DNA of 11,949 nucleotides from Sulfurivirga caldicuralii (GTDB taxonomy: Bacteria > Pseudomonadota > Gammaproteobacteria > Thiomicrospirales > Thiomicrospiraceae), in the NCBI GenBank assembly GCA_015661715.1, contig DQVN01000119.1, positions 1-11,949 of the forward strand. The letters are read 5' to 3'. Positions within the stretch are counted from its first letter, which is position 1. Every line of letters starts with the position of its first letter. The notes under the pieces are model-generated. The model was not told the origin of the DNA, made no database searches, and saw nothing but the letters and a program-made list of their open reading frames with translations. This document shows positions 1-6,912 of this stretch, piece after piece. The position numbers and the translations under genes were made by a program.

Positions 1-476
1 ACATGGGCTTCCAGACGCACCCCGGACATGCCCACCGGCTGGCGGATCCCTCCCTGTCCGTCCAGGGTGAAACTTTGGGGGATAATATGCAGAATACGCT
101 GATCGGAACTGATAGGAACGGTTTTAGCCGCCTCGATCACCCGCTGGAGATCCTCATCGGTCACCTCCTGCCCCCGGATCGCCACCATACCGTGGGAGTT
201 ACGGCTTTGGATATGGCTGCCAGCAATACCCACATATACCGACTCCACGGCGATCCCGGCCATGCGCTCGGCTTCATCCACCGCCTGCTGAATGGCGTGG
301 ACGGTCAAATCGATGTCTGAAACCACCCCCTTGCGCAACCCCCGCGAAGGGGCAGTACCAAAGCCCACCACCTCCAGGGTGTTGTCCGGCCGCACCTTGG
401 CGATCACCGCGGCGATTTTGGAAGTGCCGATATCCAGTCCGGCGATCATATCACTGCTCTGTTTTTTGCGCGCCAT
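1..476 (-). CDS. ftsA: Cell division protein FtsA, N-terminal part (3' end outside window)
   Basis: FtsA is an actin-like ATPase that binds FtsZ, tethers it to the inner membrane and recruits later divisome proteins. The 158 codons visible hold the actin-fold phosphate motif GLDIGTSKIA at residues 13-22. The FtsA-specific 1C subdomain follows, including YVGIAGSHIQSRNSHG at about 87-102 and RILHIIPQSF further on. The frame stays open to the window edge at PVGMSGVRLEAHV, a well-conserved FtsA stretch. The C-terminal half and the membrane-targeting helix lie outside. The ATG at 474-476 is chosen because it places a short basic, polar leader before GLDIGT, as usual in the family. It lies 26 bp inside the end of ftsQ. 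The site in front of it is weak, with only GGA about 4 nt upstream, so translation may depend on coupling to ftsQ. ftsZ would be expected next, beyond the window, but is not seen. Confidence 0.97.
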   Translation of the reverse strand, partial: MARKKQSSDMIAGLDIGTSKIAAVIAKVRPDNTLEVVGFGTAPSRGLRKGVVSDIDLTVHAIQQAVDEAERMAGIAVESVYVGIAGSHIQSRNSHGMVAIRGQEVTDEDLQRVIEAAKTVPISSDQRILHIIPQSFTLDGQGGIRQPVGMSGVRLEAH

Positions 477-1182
477 GTTGTCCGTCAGATCCGCTCAACT
501 GTTCTGTTCGTATAGTAAAACCATTACTATAGCGCAAATCTACGCTGATTGCCGCCTCTCGCAAGGCCGATCTCACCTGTGGCCAGGCGGCCATGAAGCG
601 GCTGAACTGCGCCCGATAATCCTCCATCTCCCCCCAGATCGTCCGTTGCGGCCACCAGCGTGTCTCCACACTGCCGCCCGCATGGCGCTTCACGCCAATC
701 AACTGCCATCCTTTTAAACCCATCTGCTGCCTGAGCCATACCGCCATGGTCAATAACTCTGCCGCATCCTGCACTTCAGGCCCATCCAAGCGCAGCAACT
801 GTTCAAACCCCTGAAGATGGGACGGATAAAACACCACCCCATACTCATTGACCAGTGCCCGTTCTCCCCAACGGGCCACCGGCCGCTGATACATCACTTC
901 AATACGGACCCGATCCGGCCAGATACGCACCACCCGGGCATCGGCCACCCATGGATGGCGCATCACCGCCTGACGCACCTGATCCAACGGCAAGGTCAAA
1001 AAGCGCTGTCCTTCAAAAGGCTGCAACAAAGCCTTCACTGCCTGCTCATCCACTTGAACCGCTGGATTGTCAGGCAGGTGAATCTCCCACTCCTTGACCA
1101 CCGGCAGCGCCAGCAGCGCAACCAGCGCGCCCACCAGCAGCGCCAAAGCCAGAATCCACCCCAACCACATGCGCCGGGTCAT
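451..1182 (-). CDS. ftsQ: Cell division protein FtsQ
   Basis: FtsQ (DivIB family) is a bitopic inner-membrane protein that scaffolds the FtsQLB complex and links early and late divisome proteins in the periplasm. The 243-residue product has a short basic cytoplasmic tail (MTRRM), one transmembrane helix at about residues 6-27, and a POTRA domain at about 32-100 with the typical HPWVADARVVRIWPDRVRIEV stretch split around residues 76-96. The FtsQ beta domain follows, with the conserved NEYGVVF at 112-118 and DLRYSNGF near 215-222. The length is close to that of E. coli FtsQ (276). An ATG 48 bp further upstream in frame exists, but the ATG at 1180-1182 is preferred: it makes an ATGA overlap with the ddl stop, has GGAGA about 10 nt upstream, and puts the membrane helix in the usual place. 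The 3' end overlaps ftsA by 26 bp and contains an AT-rich dyad. Confidence 0.95.
   Translation of the reverse strand: MTRRMWLGWILALALLVGALVALLALPVVKEWEIHLPDNPAVQVDEQAVKALLQPFEGQRFLTLPLDQVRQAVMRHPWVADARVVRIWPDRVRIEVMYQRPVARWGERALVNEYGVVFYPSHLQGFEQLLRLDGPEVQDAAELLTMAVWLRQQMGLKGWQLIGVKRHAGGSVETRWWPQRTIWGEMEDYRAQFSRFMAAWPQVRSALREAAISVDLRYSNGFTIRTEQLSGSDGQHGAQKTEQ
511..531 (-). repeat. AT-rich perfect inverted repeat upstream of ftsA, inside ftsQ
   Basis: Two perfectly complementary 8-nt arms, TATAGTAA at 511-518 and TTACTATA at 524-531, flank a 5-nt spacer. The repeat lies within the last part of ftsQ, 35-55 nt before the ftsA start codon. Over this stretch ftsQ uses TAT, AGT, AAT, GGT, TTT, ACT and ATA in succession, unlike the G/C-ending codons that dominate around it. 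The element could be an mRNA hairpin before ftsA, an operator, or part of an internal promoter, since TATAGT is one base from the sigma70 -10 consensus on both strands. No good -35 hexamer is visible. The dyad itself is certain; any function is inference. Confidence 0.5.
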
Positions 1183-2081
1183 CGCTGCACTGTCTCCAGA
1201 ATACGCATCACCAGCGTAGCGAAATCCCAACCCAGCTGCTGCGCCGCCATGGGCACCAGAGAATGATCCGTCATGCCCGGAAGAGTGTTGACCTCAATCA
1301 ACCAGCTTTGACCGCTTTCATCCACCATCATATCCACCCGGCCCCAGCCTTGTGCACCAACCGCCTGAAAAGCGCGCATGGCCAAATGGGCCAGCGCCCC
1401 TTCCTGGTGTGGATCCAATCCACAGGGGCAGTGATAGCGGGTATCCGTGGCGGCATATTTGGCCGTAAAGTCATAAAATTGTCGCGGTGTCTCCACGCGG
1501 ATCAACGGCAACACCTGCTCACCCACAATACCCGCCGTGTACTCCGCCCCCTCGATCCACTGCTCAATCAACACCACCGTATCCAGCGCCAATGCCGCCT
1601 CAACGGCATCATGCAGCGCAGAAGGCGTATCCGCGCGGGCCATGCCGATGCTGGAGCCTTCGTGGGCCGGTTTGACCATCACCGGAAAGTTCAGCGCAAA
1701 AGTGGTCATATCCAACGGCCGATCCGGCGTCACCACATCAAATGCGGGGGTGGGCAACCCCAATGCCTGCCACACCAGCTTGGTGCGCATTTTATCCATG
1801 GCCAAAGCAGAAGCCGCCAGACCGCTGCCCGTATAGGGCAACGCCAGGGTATCGAGAATCCCCTGCACCGTACCATCTTCACCCCAACGGCCATGGAGGG
1901 TTAGAAAGGCCACATCCGCCCATCGGGCCGCCGCCTCCAGATCCTCCAAGGTGCGGACATCGAACCCTTCAGCCGCCATCCCCTGCTGCTGCAAGGCGGC
2001 CACCACCGCCTCGCCACTGCGTAAGGATATGGGGCGCTCCTGAGACACCCCGCCCATCAATACTGCTATACGCTCACCCAT
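1179..2081 (-). CDS. ddl: D-alanine--D-alanine ligase
   Basis: This ATP-grasp enzyme joins two D-alanines into the dipeptide that MurF adds to the stem peptide. The 300-residue product is about the length of E. coli DdlB (306). The N-terminal domain opens with IAVLMGGVSQERPISLRSG, where E15 matches the DdlB substrate-binding glutamate. HGRWGEDGTVQG follows at 63-74. The ATP-grasp part has MVKPAHEGSSIG at 135-146 (lysine 137, serines 143-144), the omega-loop tyrosine in FYDFTAKY at 202-209, and the metal-binding IEVNTLPGMTDHSLVP at 262-277. All catalytic motifs look intact. A longer in-frame ATG reading exists upstream but lies in murC and is not ligase-like. The ATG at 2079-2081 starts the fold directly and has GGGAG 7 nt upstream. 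It overlaps murC by 8 bp and ftsQ by 4 bp (ATGA). Confidence 0.97.
   Translation of the reverse strand: MGERIAVLMGGVSQERPISLRSGEAVVAALQQQGMAAEGFDVRTLEDLEAAARWADVAFLTLHGRWGEDGTVQGILDTLALPYTGSGLAASALAMDKMRTKLVWQALGLPTPAFDVVTPDRPLDMTTFALNFPVMVKPAHEGSSIGMARADTPSALHDAVEAALALDTVVLIEQWIEGAEYTAGIVGEQVLPLIRVETPRQFYDFTAKYAATDTRYHCPCGLDPHQEGALAHLAMRAFQAVGAQGWGRVDMMVDESGQSWLIEVNTLPGMTDHSLVPMAAQQLGWDFATLVMRILETVQR
1193..1197 (-). promoter_or_regulatory. Ribosome binding site deciding the ftsQ start
   Basis: The minus strand reads GGAGA, then 10 nt, then the ATG at 1180-1182. The site lies inside the end of ddl. It supports the internal ATG over the longer upstream reading. The spacing is slightly long, which fits coupled re-initiation at the ATGA overlap. 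Confidence 0.55.
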
Positions 2082-3459
2082 CACCCTGCTCCCTTTGCCA
2101 CCGGCGGGCCAGCTGGCCAATACTGCCTGCCCCCATGACCAATACAACATCGTTATCTGCCACCAATGGCACCAACCGTGCCCGGCAACTGTCCAGATCC
2201 TCCGTGACGAATACCCGCTCATACCCTTGCGAGCGCATGGCCCGCGCCACCGCCCCATGATCGGCACCCGGCAGCGGCGCCTCCCCGGCGGCATACACCG
2301 GCGGCAGAATCACCCCATCCGCCTGCTGCAACACCGCGACAAAACGGTCAAACTGCTCTGCGGTACGGCTGTAGCGGTGCAATTGAAACACCAACCAAAG
2401 CCGGCGATCGGGCCACGCTTGACGGGCGGCGGCCAAGGTGGCGGCAATTTCCGTGGGATGGTGACCATAATCATCCACCAGCACCAACTGCTTGTCAGCC
2501 AAGCGCATCCGCCCCACCTGAAAGCGCCGCCCCACACCGCTGAATCGCGCCAGGGCCGCCTGGATCGCCGCCGGCGCCACATCCAGCGACAAGGCCACAG
2601 CTGATGCCGCCAACGCATTGAGCACATTGTGCTGCCCCGGCATATTCAAGCGCACCGGCAAACGCAAGCTGCCATAATGCAGGGTAAACCGGCTGCTGAG
2701 CCCGGAAAACTGAATATCGCTGGCATACAGATCCGCTTCCGGGCTGAGACCATAGGTCAGGGTGCGCCGTTCAAAACGGGGCATCAACGCACGGATCACC
2801 GGATCTTCATGGCACACAATCACCTGCCCGTAAAAGGGCAGACGCTGGACGAACTGCACAAAGGTATCCTGCAAGCGGGCAAAATCCCCACCATAGGTCT
2901 GCATATGATCCGGTTCGATATTGGTGATCACCGCCATGTGGGGCAACAGATAGAGAAAAGACGCATCCGACTCATCCGCCTCCGCCACCAGATAGCGGCT
3001 GGTCCCAAGGCGCGCGTGGGCGCCAGTGGCATTGAGCCGTCCCCCAATCACATAGGTGGGATCCAGCCCCCCTTCGGTGAGTATGGCCGCCGTCAGGCTG
3101 GTGGTGGTGGTCTTGCCATGGGTGCCGGCAATGGCAATGCCAAAACGCATGCGCATCAGCTCCGCCAGCATCATCGCCCGGGGGATCACCGGAATCCGGT
3201 GGGCGCGGGCCCATTGAATTTCCGGATTATCTTCCGCCACCGCGGAGGAGACCACCACCACATCCGCGCCCTGTGCCGCCGAGGCCGCATGACCGATATG
3301 CACCGCTGCGCCCAAGGCCCGCAGCCGCTGCACATTGGCCGAGGTGCTCAGATCCGACCCGCTGACCTGATAACCCAGGTTCAGGCACACCTCGGCGATG
3401 CCCGCCATACCCACACCGCCGATGCCGACAAAATGAATATGCTTAATCTGATCTTTCAC
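2074..3459 (-). CDS. murC: UDP-N-acetylmuramate--L-alanine ligase MurC (GTG start)
   Basis: MurC adds L-alanine to UDP-MurNAc with ATP, the first step of stem-peptide assembly in the cytoplasm. The 461-residue product shows the three Mur-ligase domains. These are a UDP-binding Rossmann domain with HFVGIGGVGMAGIAE at 9-23, a central ATPase domain with the P-loop GTHGKTTTT at 112-120, AEADESDASF at 159-168 and NIEPDHMQTYGG at 180-191, and a C-terminal domain beginning around DDYGHHPTEIAAT at 329-341. The HNxxN motif (HNVLN, 277-281) is intact. Minor departures from the usual sequence are DHMQTY for DHMDTY and FQLHRYSRT for FQPHRYTRT. The GTG at 3457-3459 is chosen because it begins just before the nucleotide-binding loop and has GGAG 7 nt upstream; the only in-frame ATG upstream lies far inside murG. 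It overlaps murG by 17 bp and ddl by 8 bp. No murB follows it. Confidence 0.96.
   Translation of the reverse strand: MKDQIKHIHFVGIGGVGMAGIAEVCLNLGYQVSGSDLSTSANVQRLRALGAAVHIGHAASAAQGADVVVVSSAVAEDNPEIQWARAHRIPVIPRAMMLAELMRMRFGIAIAGTHGKTTTTSLTAAILTEGGLDPTYVIGGRLNATGAHARLGTSRYLVAEADESDASFLYLLPHMAVITNIEPDHMQTYGGDFARLQDTFVQFVQRLPFYGQVIVCHEDPVIRALMPRFERRTLTYGLSPEADLYASDIQFSGLSSRFTLHYGSLRLPVRLNMPGQHNVLNALAASAVALSLDVAPAAIQAALARFSGVGRRFQVGRMRLADKQLVLVDDYGHHPTEIAATLAAARQAWPDRRLWLVFQLHRYSRTAEQFDRFVAVLQQADGVILPPVYAAGEAPLPGADHGAVARAMRSQGYERVFVTEDLDSCRARLVPLVADNDVVLVMGAGSIGQLARRWQREQGDG
2089..2093 (-). promoter_or_regulatory. Ribosome binding site deciding the ddl start
   Basis: The minus strand carries AAAGGGAG, followed by 7 nt and the ATG at 2079-2081. 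This is a strong Shine-Dalgarno match lying within the last codons of murC. It settles the ddl start in favour of the 300-residue protein. Confidence 0.7.
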
Positions 3460-4510
3460 CCATCCGCTCCAAAATCTGCGCCACAATCCGCTGCGCCGCC
3501 CCCGGTTGATAGGCACGGCGCAGCGCCGCTGAGGCCGATGCCAGGCGCGCCGAATCCAACCAGTCAGCAATCTGCTGCGCCAGAATCTGCGGCGTTAGCG
3601 TCTGCTGCGGCAAACACACACCCGCCCCCTGCTCCACCAGCGCCATGGCATTGGCCTGCTGATGCTTGTCCACCGCATAGGGAAAGGGCACCAGAATCGC
3701 CGCCCGTCCCACCGCCATGATCTCGCTCACGGTCAGGGCGCCCGCGCGACAGATCACCAGATCCGCCCAGGCATAGGCCGCTGCCATATCCTCAATAAAC
3801 GGGGTCACCGCCGCCGCAACGCCTGCAGCCTGATAGGCCTGCTGAGCCACATGGAGCGTCTGTTCCCCTGCCTGATGGCGCACCTCAATGGGCACTTGCA
3901 ACTGCGCCAACGCTTGAGGTACCTGTTCATTCAGCGCCAAAGCCCCACGGCTCCCCCCCAGCACCAGAATCCGCCAGGGCGCCTCATGAGCCTGCCAGGC
4001 GGGCACCTGCTCAATACTTTCACGCACCGGATTGCCCATCAGCAGCGCGCCAGGCAATGGCTTACGCTGAAACGGCAGTCCGGCGAACACCCCTTGACTC
4101 AAAGGCGCCAAAAGACGGTTGGTCAGGCCTGCCACCGCATTCTGTTCGTGAATAAACAAAGGCAGTCCTAAACTGCGGGCCGCCAAGCCACCCGGGCCGC
4201 AGACGAAACCACCCATACCCAATACCGCCTGCGCCCCTTGCCGCTCAAGAATCTGCCGCGCCTGCCCCACCGCCCGACTCACCCGCACAGGCGCCTGCAA
4301 CCAGCCCGAAACCCCCTTGCCGCGCAAACCACCGATGGAAATGGCCGCAAACGGAATACCGGCAGATTCCACCCAGCGCTTTTCCATTCCACTCAGGCTA
4401 CCCAGCCAGTGTACCTCAACGCCTGCTTGCTGAAAGGCTTGCGCAATGGCCAGGCCGGGAAAGACATGGCCACCGGTTCCTGCAGCCATAATGGTTATCC
4501 GCTCAAGCAT
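3443..4510 (-). CDS. murG: Lipid II synthase MurG (undecaprenyl-PP-MurNAc-pentapeptide GlcNAc transferase)
   Basis: MurG is a peripheral inner-membrane GT-B glycosyltransferase that moves GlcNAc from UDP-GlcNAc onto lipid I to make lipid II. The product is 355 residues, the same size as E. coli MurG. It shows the first glycine loop AAGTGGHVFPG at 9-19 (H15 aligns with the conserved histidine), GGLRGKG, HEQNAVAGLTNRLL, and the MGNPVRESI linker. The second glycine loop GGSRGALALNEQVPQAL and the donor-binding block CRAGALTVSEIMAVGRAAILVPFP follow, with the last broken here at CRAGALTVSEIM and AVGRAAILVPFP. DKHQQANA then completes the donor site. The ATG at 4508-4510 is chosen because it precedes the first glycine loop by the usual few residues. 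It overlaps ftsW by 8 bp and has a modest AGG about 8 nt upstream. Its 3' end overlaps murC by 17 bp. Confidence 0.97.
   Translation of the reverse strand: MLERITIMAAGTGGHVFPGLAIAQAFQQAGVEVHWLGSLSGMEKRWVESAGIPFAAISIGGLRGKGVSGWLQAPVRVSRAVGQARQILERQGAQAVLGMGGFVCGPGGLAARSLGLPLFIHEQNAVAGLTNRLLAPLSQGVFAGLPFQRKPLPGALLMGNPVRESIEQVPAWQAHEAPWRILVLGGSRGALALNEQVPQALAQLQVPIEVRHQAGEQTLHVAQQAYQAAGVAAAVTPFIEDMAAAYAWADLVICRAGALTVSEIMAVGRAAILVPFPYAVDKHQQANAMALVEQGAGVCLPQQTLTPQILAQQIADWLDSARLASASAALRRAYQPGAAQRIVAQILERMGERSD
3467..3470 (-). promoter_or_regulatory. Ribosome binding site deciding the murC GTG start
   Basis: The minus strand reads TTTTGGAG, then a 7-nt spacer, then GTG at 3457-3459. An ATG 4 nt upstream of the GTG is out of frame with murC. 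The GGAG spacing supports the GTG as the true start. Confidence 0.65.
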
Positions 4511-5642
4511 CACTGCTGACCTGTTGATGACGGTTTTCCCAGTCCACCCGCAGCACCAGGGCAAAGGCGGCGGCAAACACCAATACACTGGAGCCCCCAT
4601 AACTGAAAAAGGGCAGCGTCAACCCCTTAGTGGGAAACAGACCCAGATTGACGCCCATATTGATCAACGCCTGCAGCATAAACCAGACCCCCACGCCAAA
4701 GGCCAGCAATGCCTGGAACAGCCTATCCTGCGCCAAGGCCGCGCGCCCGATGGCAAACACACGCCAAAAAATAAACACATACAGGGCCATGAGCATCACC
4801 ACGCCCACAAAGCCGAACTCCTCAGCAAAAATAGCAAAAATGAAGTCGGTATGGGCATCCGGCAGATAGAACAGCTTCTGCACACTCTCCCCCAGGCCCA
4901 CACCAGTGAGCCCGCCACTGCCAAAGGCAATCAATGCCTGCACCAACTGATATCCCTGACCGAAAGGATCCGCCCAAGGATCCAGAAAACTGGTCACCCG
5001 CGCCATGCGGTAGGGAGAAAAGATCACCAGCGCCACCAGTGCCAGCGCAATGGGCAGCACCAGCAGGACAAAATAACGCCAGGGCGCCCCGGCAATCAGC
5101 AGCAAGGCGGCGATAATCACCATTACCACAAAGGTAGAGCCATAATCCGGCTCCAACAGCAGCAGCACCGCCATCAAACCAAAGGGCAGCCCCAGACGCA
5201 TGACAGCCCCCAACTGCGCCTTGAGCGCCTCTGCATGTCGGGCCAAATAGCCGGCCATAAAGATCACGGTCACCAGCTTAGCCAGCTCCGCCGGCTGGAA
5301 ATTCACCACCCCCAAGGGCAACCAACGCCGGGCGCCATTCACCTCATGTCCTACCAGCAGCACAGCCACCAACAGCACCAGCGTGACAATCAACAGCTTA
5401 CCTCGATGTGCCGCCCAAATATCCGTGGGGGTGCGCAGGATCAACACCATCACCCCTGCCCCCATGACCATGGCCATCCCCTGACGGACAACATAGTGCC
5501 ACCCATTGCCAAAGAGCCGTTCGGCATAAGGGCCAGAGGCGGACAGCACCATGGTCAGCCCCAACCCCATCAGCAGCAGCAACGCCCCCAGCAGCCAACC
5601 ATCCACAGGCGCCTCAACGTGCGTGTGTGCGGACCCAGTCAC
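4503..5642 (-). CDS. ftsW: SEDS peptidoglycan glycosyltransferase FtsW (GTG start)
   Basis: FtsW polymerises lipid II into septal glycan strands, working with FtsI. The product is 379 residues and very hydrophobic, consistent with the roughly ten transmembrane helices of SEDS proteins. Family motifs are present: NGARRWLPLG at 102-111 with QPAELAKL at 116-123, LLEPDYGS at 162-169, DPWADPFGQGYQ at 221-232, and LPDAHTDFIFAIFAEE at 260-275 (the HTD aspartate is the one I take as catalytic). PTKGLTLPFFSYGGSS lies at 337-352. The usual LPEAHTDF reads LPDAHTDF, a conservative change. Position next to murD and murG, with ftsI in the same operon, favours FtsW over RodA. The GTG at 5640-5642 has an excellent site 6 nt upstream. 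A second in-frame GTG at 5604-5606 would trim 12 residues and is less likely. The gene overlaps murD by 29 bp, the largest overlap here. Confidence 0.95.
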   Translation of the reverse strand: MTGSAHTHVEAPVDGWLLGALLLLMGLGLTMVLSASGPYAERLFGNGWHYVVRQGMAMVMGAGVMVLILRTPTDIWAAHRGKLLIVTLVLLVAVLLVGHEVNGARRWLPLGVVNFQPAELAKLVTVIFMAGYLARHAEALKAQLGAVMRLGLPFGLMAVLLLLEPDYGSTFVVMVIIAALLLIAGAPWRYFVLLVLPIALALVALVIFSPYRMARVTSFLDPWADPFGQGYQLVQALIAFGSGGLTGVGLGESVQKLFYLPDAHTDFIFAIFAEEFGFVGVVMLMALYVFIFWRVFAIGRAALAQDRLFQALLAFGVGVWFMLQALINMGVNLGLFPTKGLTLPFFSYGGSSVLVFAAAFALVLRVDWENRHQQVSSDA

Positions 5643-6912
5643 AAAAAGCCTCTCCCCGCTGTTGATAATTGGCAAACTGATCAAAACTGGCACAGGCGGG
5701 GGAAAACAGCACCACATCCCCCCGCCAGGCACACGCCTGAGCCACCTTTAAGGCGGCAGTCAGCGTCTCCACCACCACAGGTACAAGCCCCACCTTCTCC
5801 ATCGCCTGAGCAATGCGCGCCCGATCCTGACCGAACAGGATCACTTGACGGCAGCGTTGGGCCGCTTGCGCCAAGGGCGTAAAATCCTGCCCTTTAGCCA
5901 CCCCACCGGCCACCAGAATCACCGGCCCTTGGTCAAGAAAACTGTGCAACGCCGCCAAAGTGGCGCCCACATTGGTGCCTTTGGAGTCATTCACCCACAC
6001 AATGCCATCCTCACTGGGCACCCGCTGGGTGCGATGGGGCAAGCCTGTGAAACGGGCCGCCGTCTGCGCCGCCGCCGACAAATCCACACCAAAGGGGGCC
6101 ACCAGCGCCAAAGCCGCCAGCACATTCAACTGCATGTGGGCCATGGGCAACTTCAGCGCTGCCACCTGCAGCAGGGGCCGCTCCCCCTGTACCAGCCAAC
6201 CATTGACCACGCCAAAATCCTGAGGGCGCTGCGGCGGTTGCAGGCCAAAGGACACCTGCTCAGCCGCCGGTTGCGCCAAATGCGCCCACTGAGCCGGCAC
6301 CACCGCCCACTCAGCCCGGTGAAAGATGCGCGCCTTAGCGGCCACATAGTCCGACAAGGTGGCATAGCGATCCATGTGATCTGCGCTGATATTCAACAAC
6401 GCCGCCGCTCGCGCCTGGAGCGAACTGGTGGTTTCCAACTGAAAGCTGGACAACTCCAACACATACACCGCCGCATCCTGTGACAGCAGATCCAGCGCGG
6501 GGGTGCCCAGATTACCCCCGGCTGCCGCATCCACGCCCGCTGCCTGCAGCATCTGCGCCACCAGCGTGGTCACCGTACTTTTACCGTTGGATCCGGTAAT
6601 GGCAATCACCGGCCTGGTTACCGCCCGGGCAAACAGCTCAATATCGCCAATCATGGGAATGGGTCGACTGCGCGCCGGGGCCAGGGCGGGATGCGCCAGG
6701 CTCACTCCGGGGCTGACCACCAGCGCATCCACCCCTTGCCAGCAGGATGCGGGCAAAGCCCCCCGATAAAAATCCACCTGCGGCCAACGGGCCTGCAGTA
6801 GCGCCAACGGGATCGTCTCCCGGGTATCCCAGGCCCAGGCCACCTGCTGTGGCGGCAGATAACGCAATACCGACTGCCCCGTGGTGCCTAAGCCGACAAT
6901 ACCGTATTTCAT
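5614..6912 (-). CDS. murD: UDP-N-acetylmuramoylalanine--D-glutamate ligase MurD
   Basis: MurD adds D-glutamate to UDP-MurNAc-L-Ala in the cytoplasm. The 432-residue protein (E. coli 438) has a Rossmann-like N-terminal domain starting [12 protein letters not shown] at 3-14. The central ATPase domain carries the P-loop [12 protein letters not shown] at 106-117, SSFQLE at 155-160, SADHMDRY at 176-183 and the probable carbamylated lysine K193 in YVAAKARIF. The C-terminal domain begins around [20 protein letters not shown] (293-312) and ends with [20 protein letters not shown], given here as [10 protein letters not shown] and [10 protein letters not shown]. One oddity is that the normally invariant first Asn of HNxxN is Met260 (HMQLN). 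The ATG at 6910-6912 forms an ATGA overlap with the mraY stop, with a weak GAAGA 4 nt upstream. Its end overlaps ftsW by 29 bp. Confidence 0.96.
   Translation of the reverse strand: MKYGIVGLGTTGQSVLRYLPPQQVAWAWDTRETIPLALLQARWPQVDFYRGALPASCWQGVDALVVSPGVSLAHPALAPARSRPIPMIGDIELFARAVTRPVIAITGSNGKSTVTTLVAQMLQAAGVDAAAGGNLGTPALDLLSQDAAVYVLELSSFQLETTSSLQARAAALLNISADHMDRYATLSDYVAAKARIFHRAEWAVVPAQWAHLAQPAAEQVSFGLQPPQRPQDFGVVNGWLVQGERPLLQVAALKLPMAHMQLNVLAALALVAPFGVDLSAAAQTAARFTGLPHRTQRVPSEDGIVWVNDSKGTNVGATLAALHSFLDQGPVILVAGGVAKGQDFTPLAQAAQRCRQVILFGQDRARIAQAMEKVGLVPVVVETLTAALKVAQACAWRGDVVLFSPACASFDQFANYQQRGEAFCDWVRTHAR
5649..5657 (-). promoter_or_regulatory. Strong ribosome binding site deciding the ftsW GTG start
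   Basis: The minus strand reads GGGGAGAGG, then CTTTTT, then GTG at 5640-5642. This is the strongest Shine-Dalgarno match I checked in the window. It lies inside the coding end of murD and supports the GTG start in the absence of a usable ATG. Confidence 0.75.

Noticed and set aside
327..352. CCCCTT / AAGGGG inverted repeat within ftsA as a hairpin or terminator
   Set aside because: The stem is six base pairs with an imperfect extension, no T-run follows on either strand, and it encodes conserved FtsA residues. It is probably chance in GC-rich coding DNA.
526..560. A sigma70 promoter for ftsA using TATAGT as the -10
   Set aside because: The -10 match is good, but at 16-18 bp spacing no hexamer near TTGACA is present. 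I keep the dyad as an observation but do not call a promoter.
2629..3720. A 363-codon open frame on the plus strand opposite murC and murG
   Set aside because: Low-complexity, basic, motif-free translation lying fully antisense to intact murC and murG. It is best read as a codon-bias shadow.
5742..5758. Near-palindrome around CCTTTAAGG in murD
   Set aside because: The loop would be a single base, too tight for an RNA hairpin. No promoter or other regulatory context is visible, and the sequence is explained by the murD codons.
4446..5882. A 478-codon open frame on the plus strand opposite ftsW and the end of murD
   Set aside because: Its product is rich in His, Gln and Pro with no recognisable domain, as expected for the complement of a GC-biased gene. 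The minus strand holds well-conserved ftsW and murD with all family motifs.
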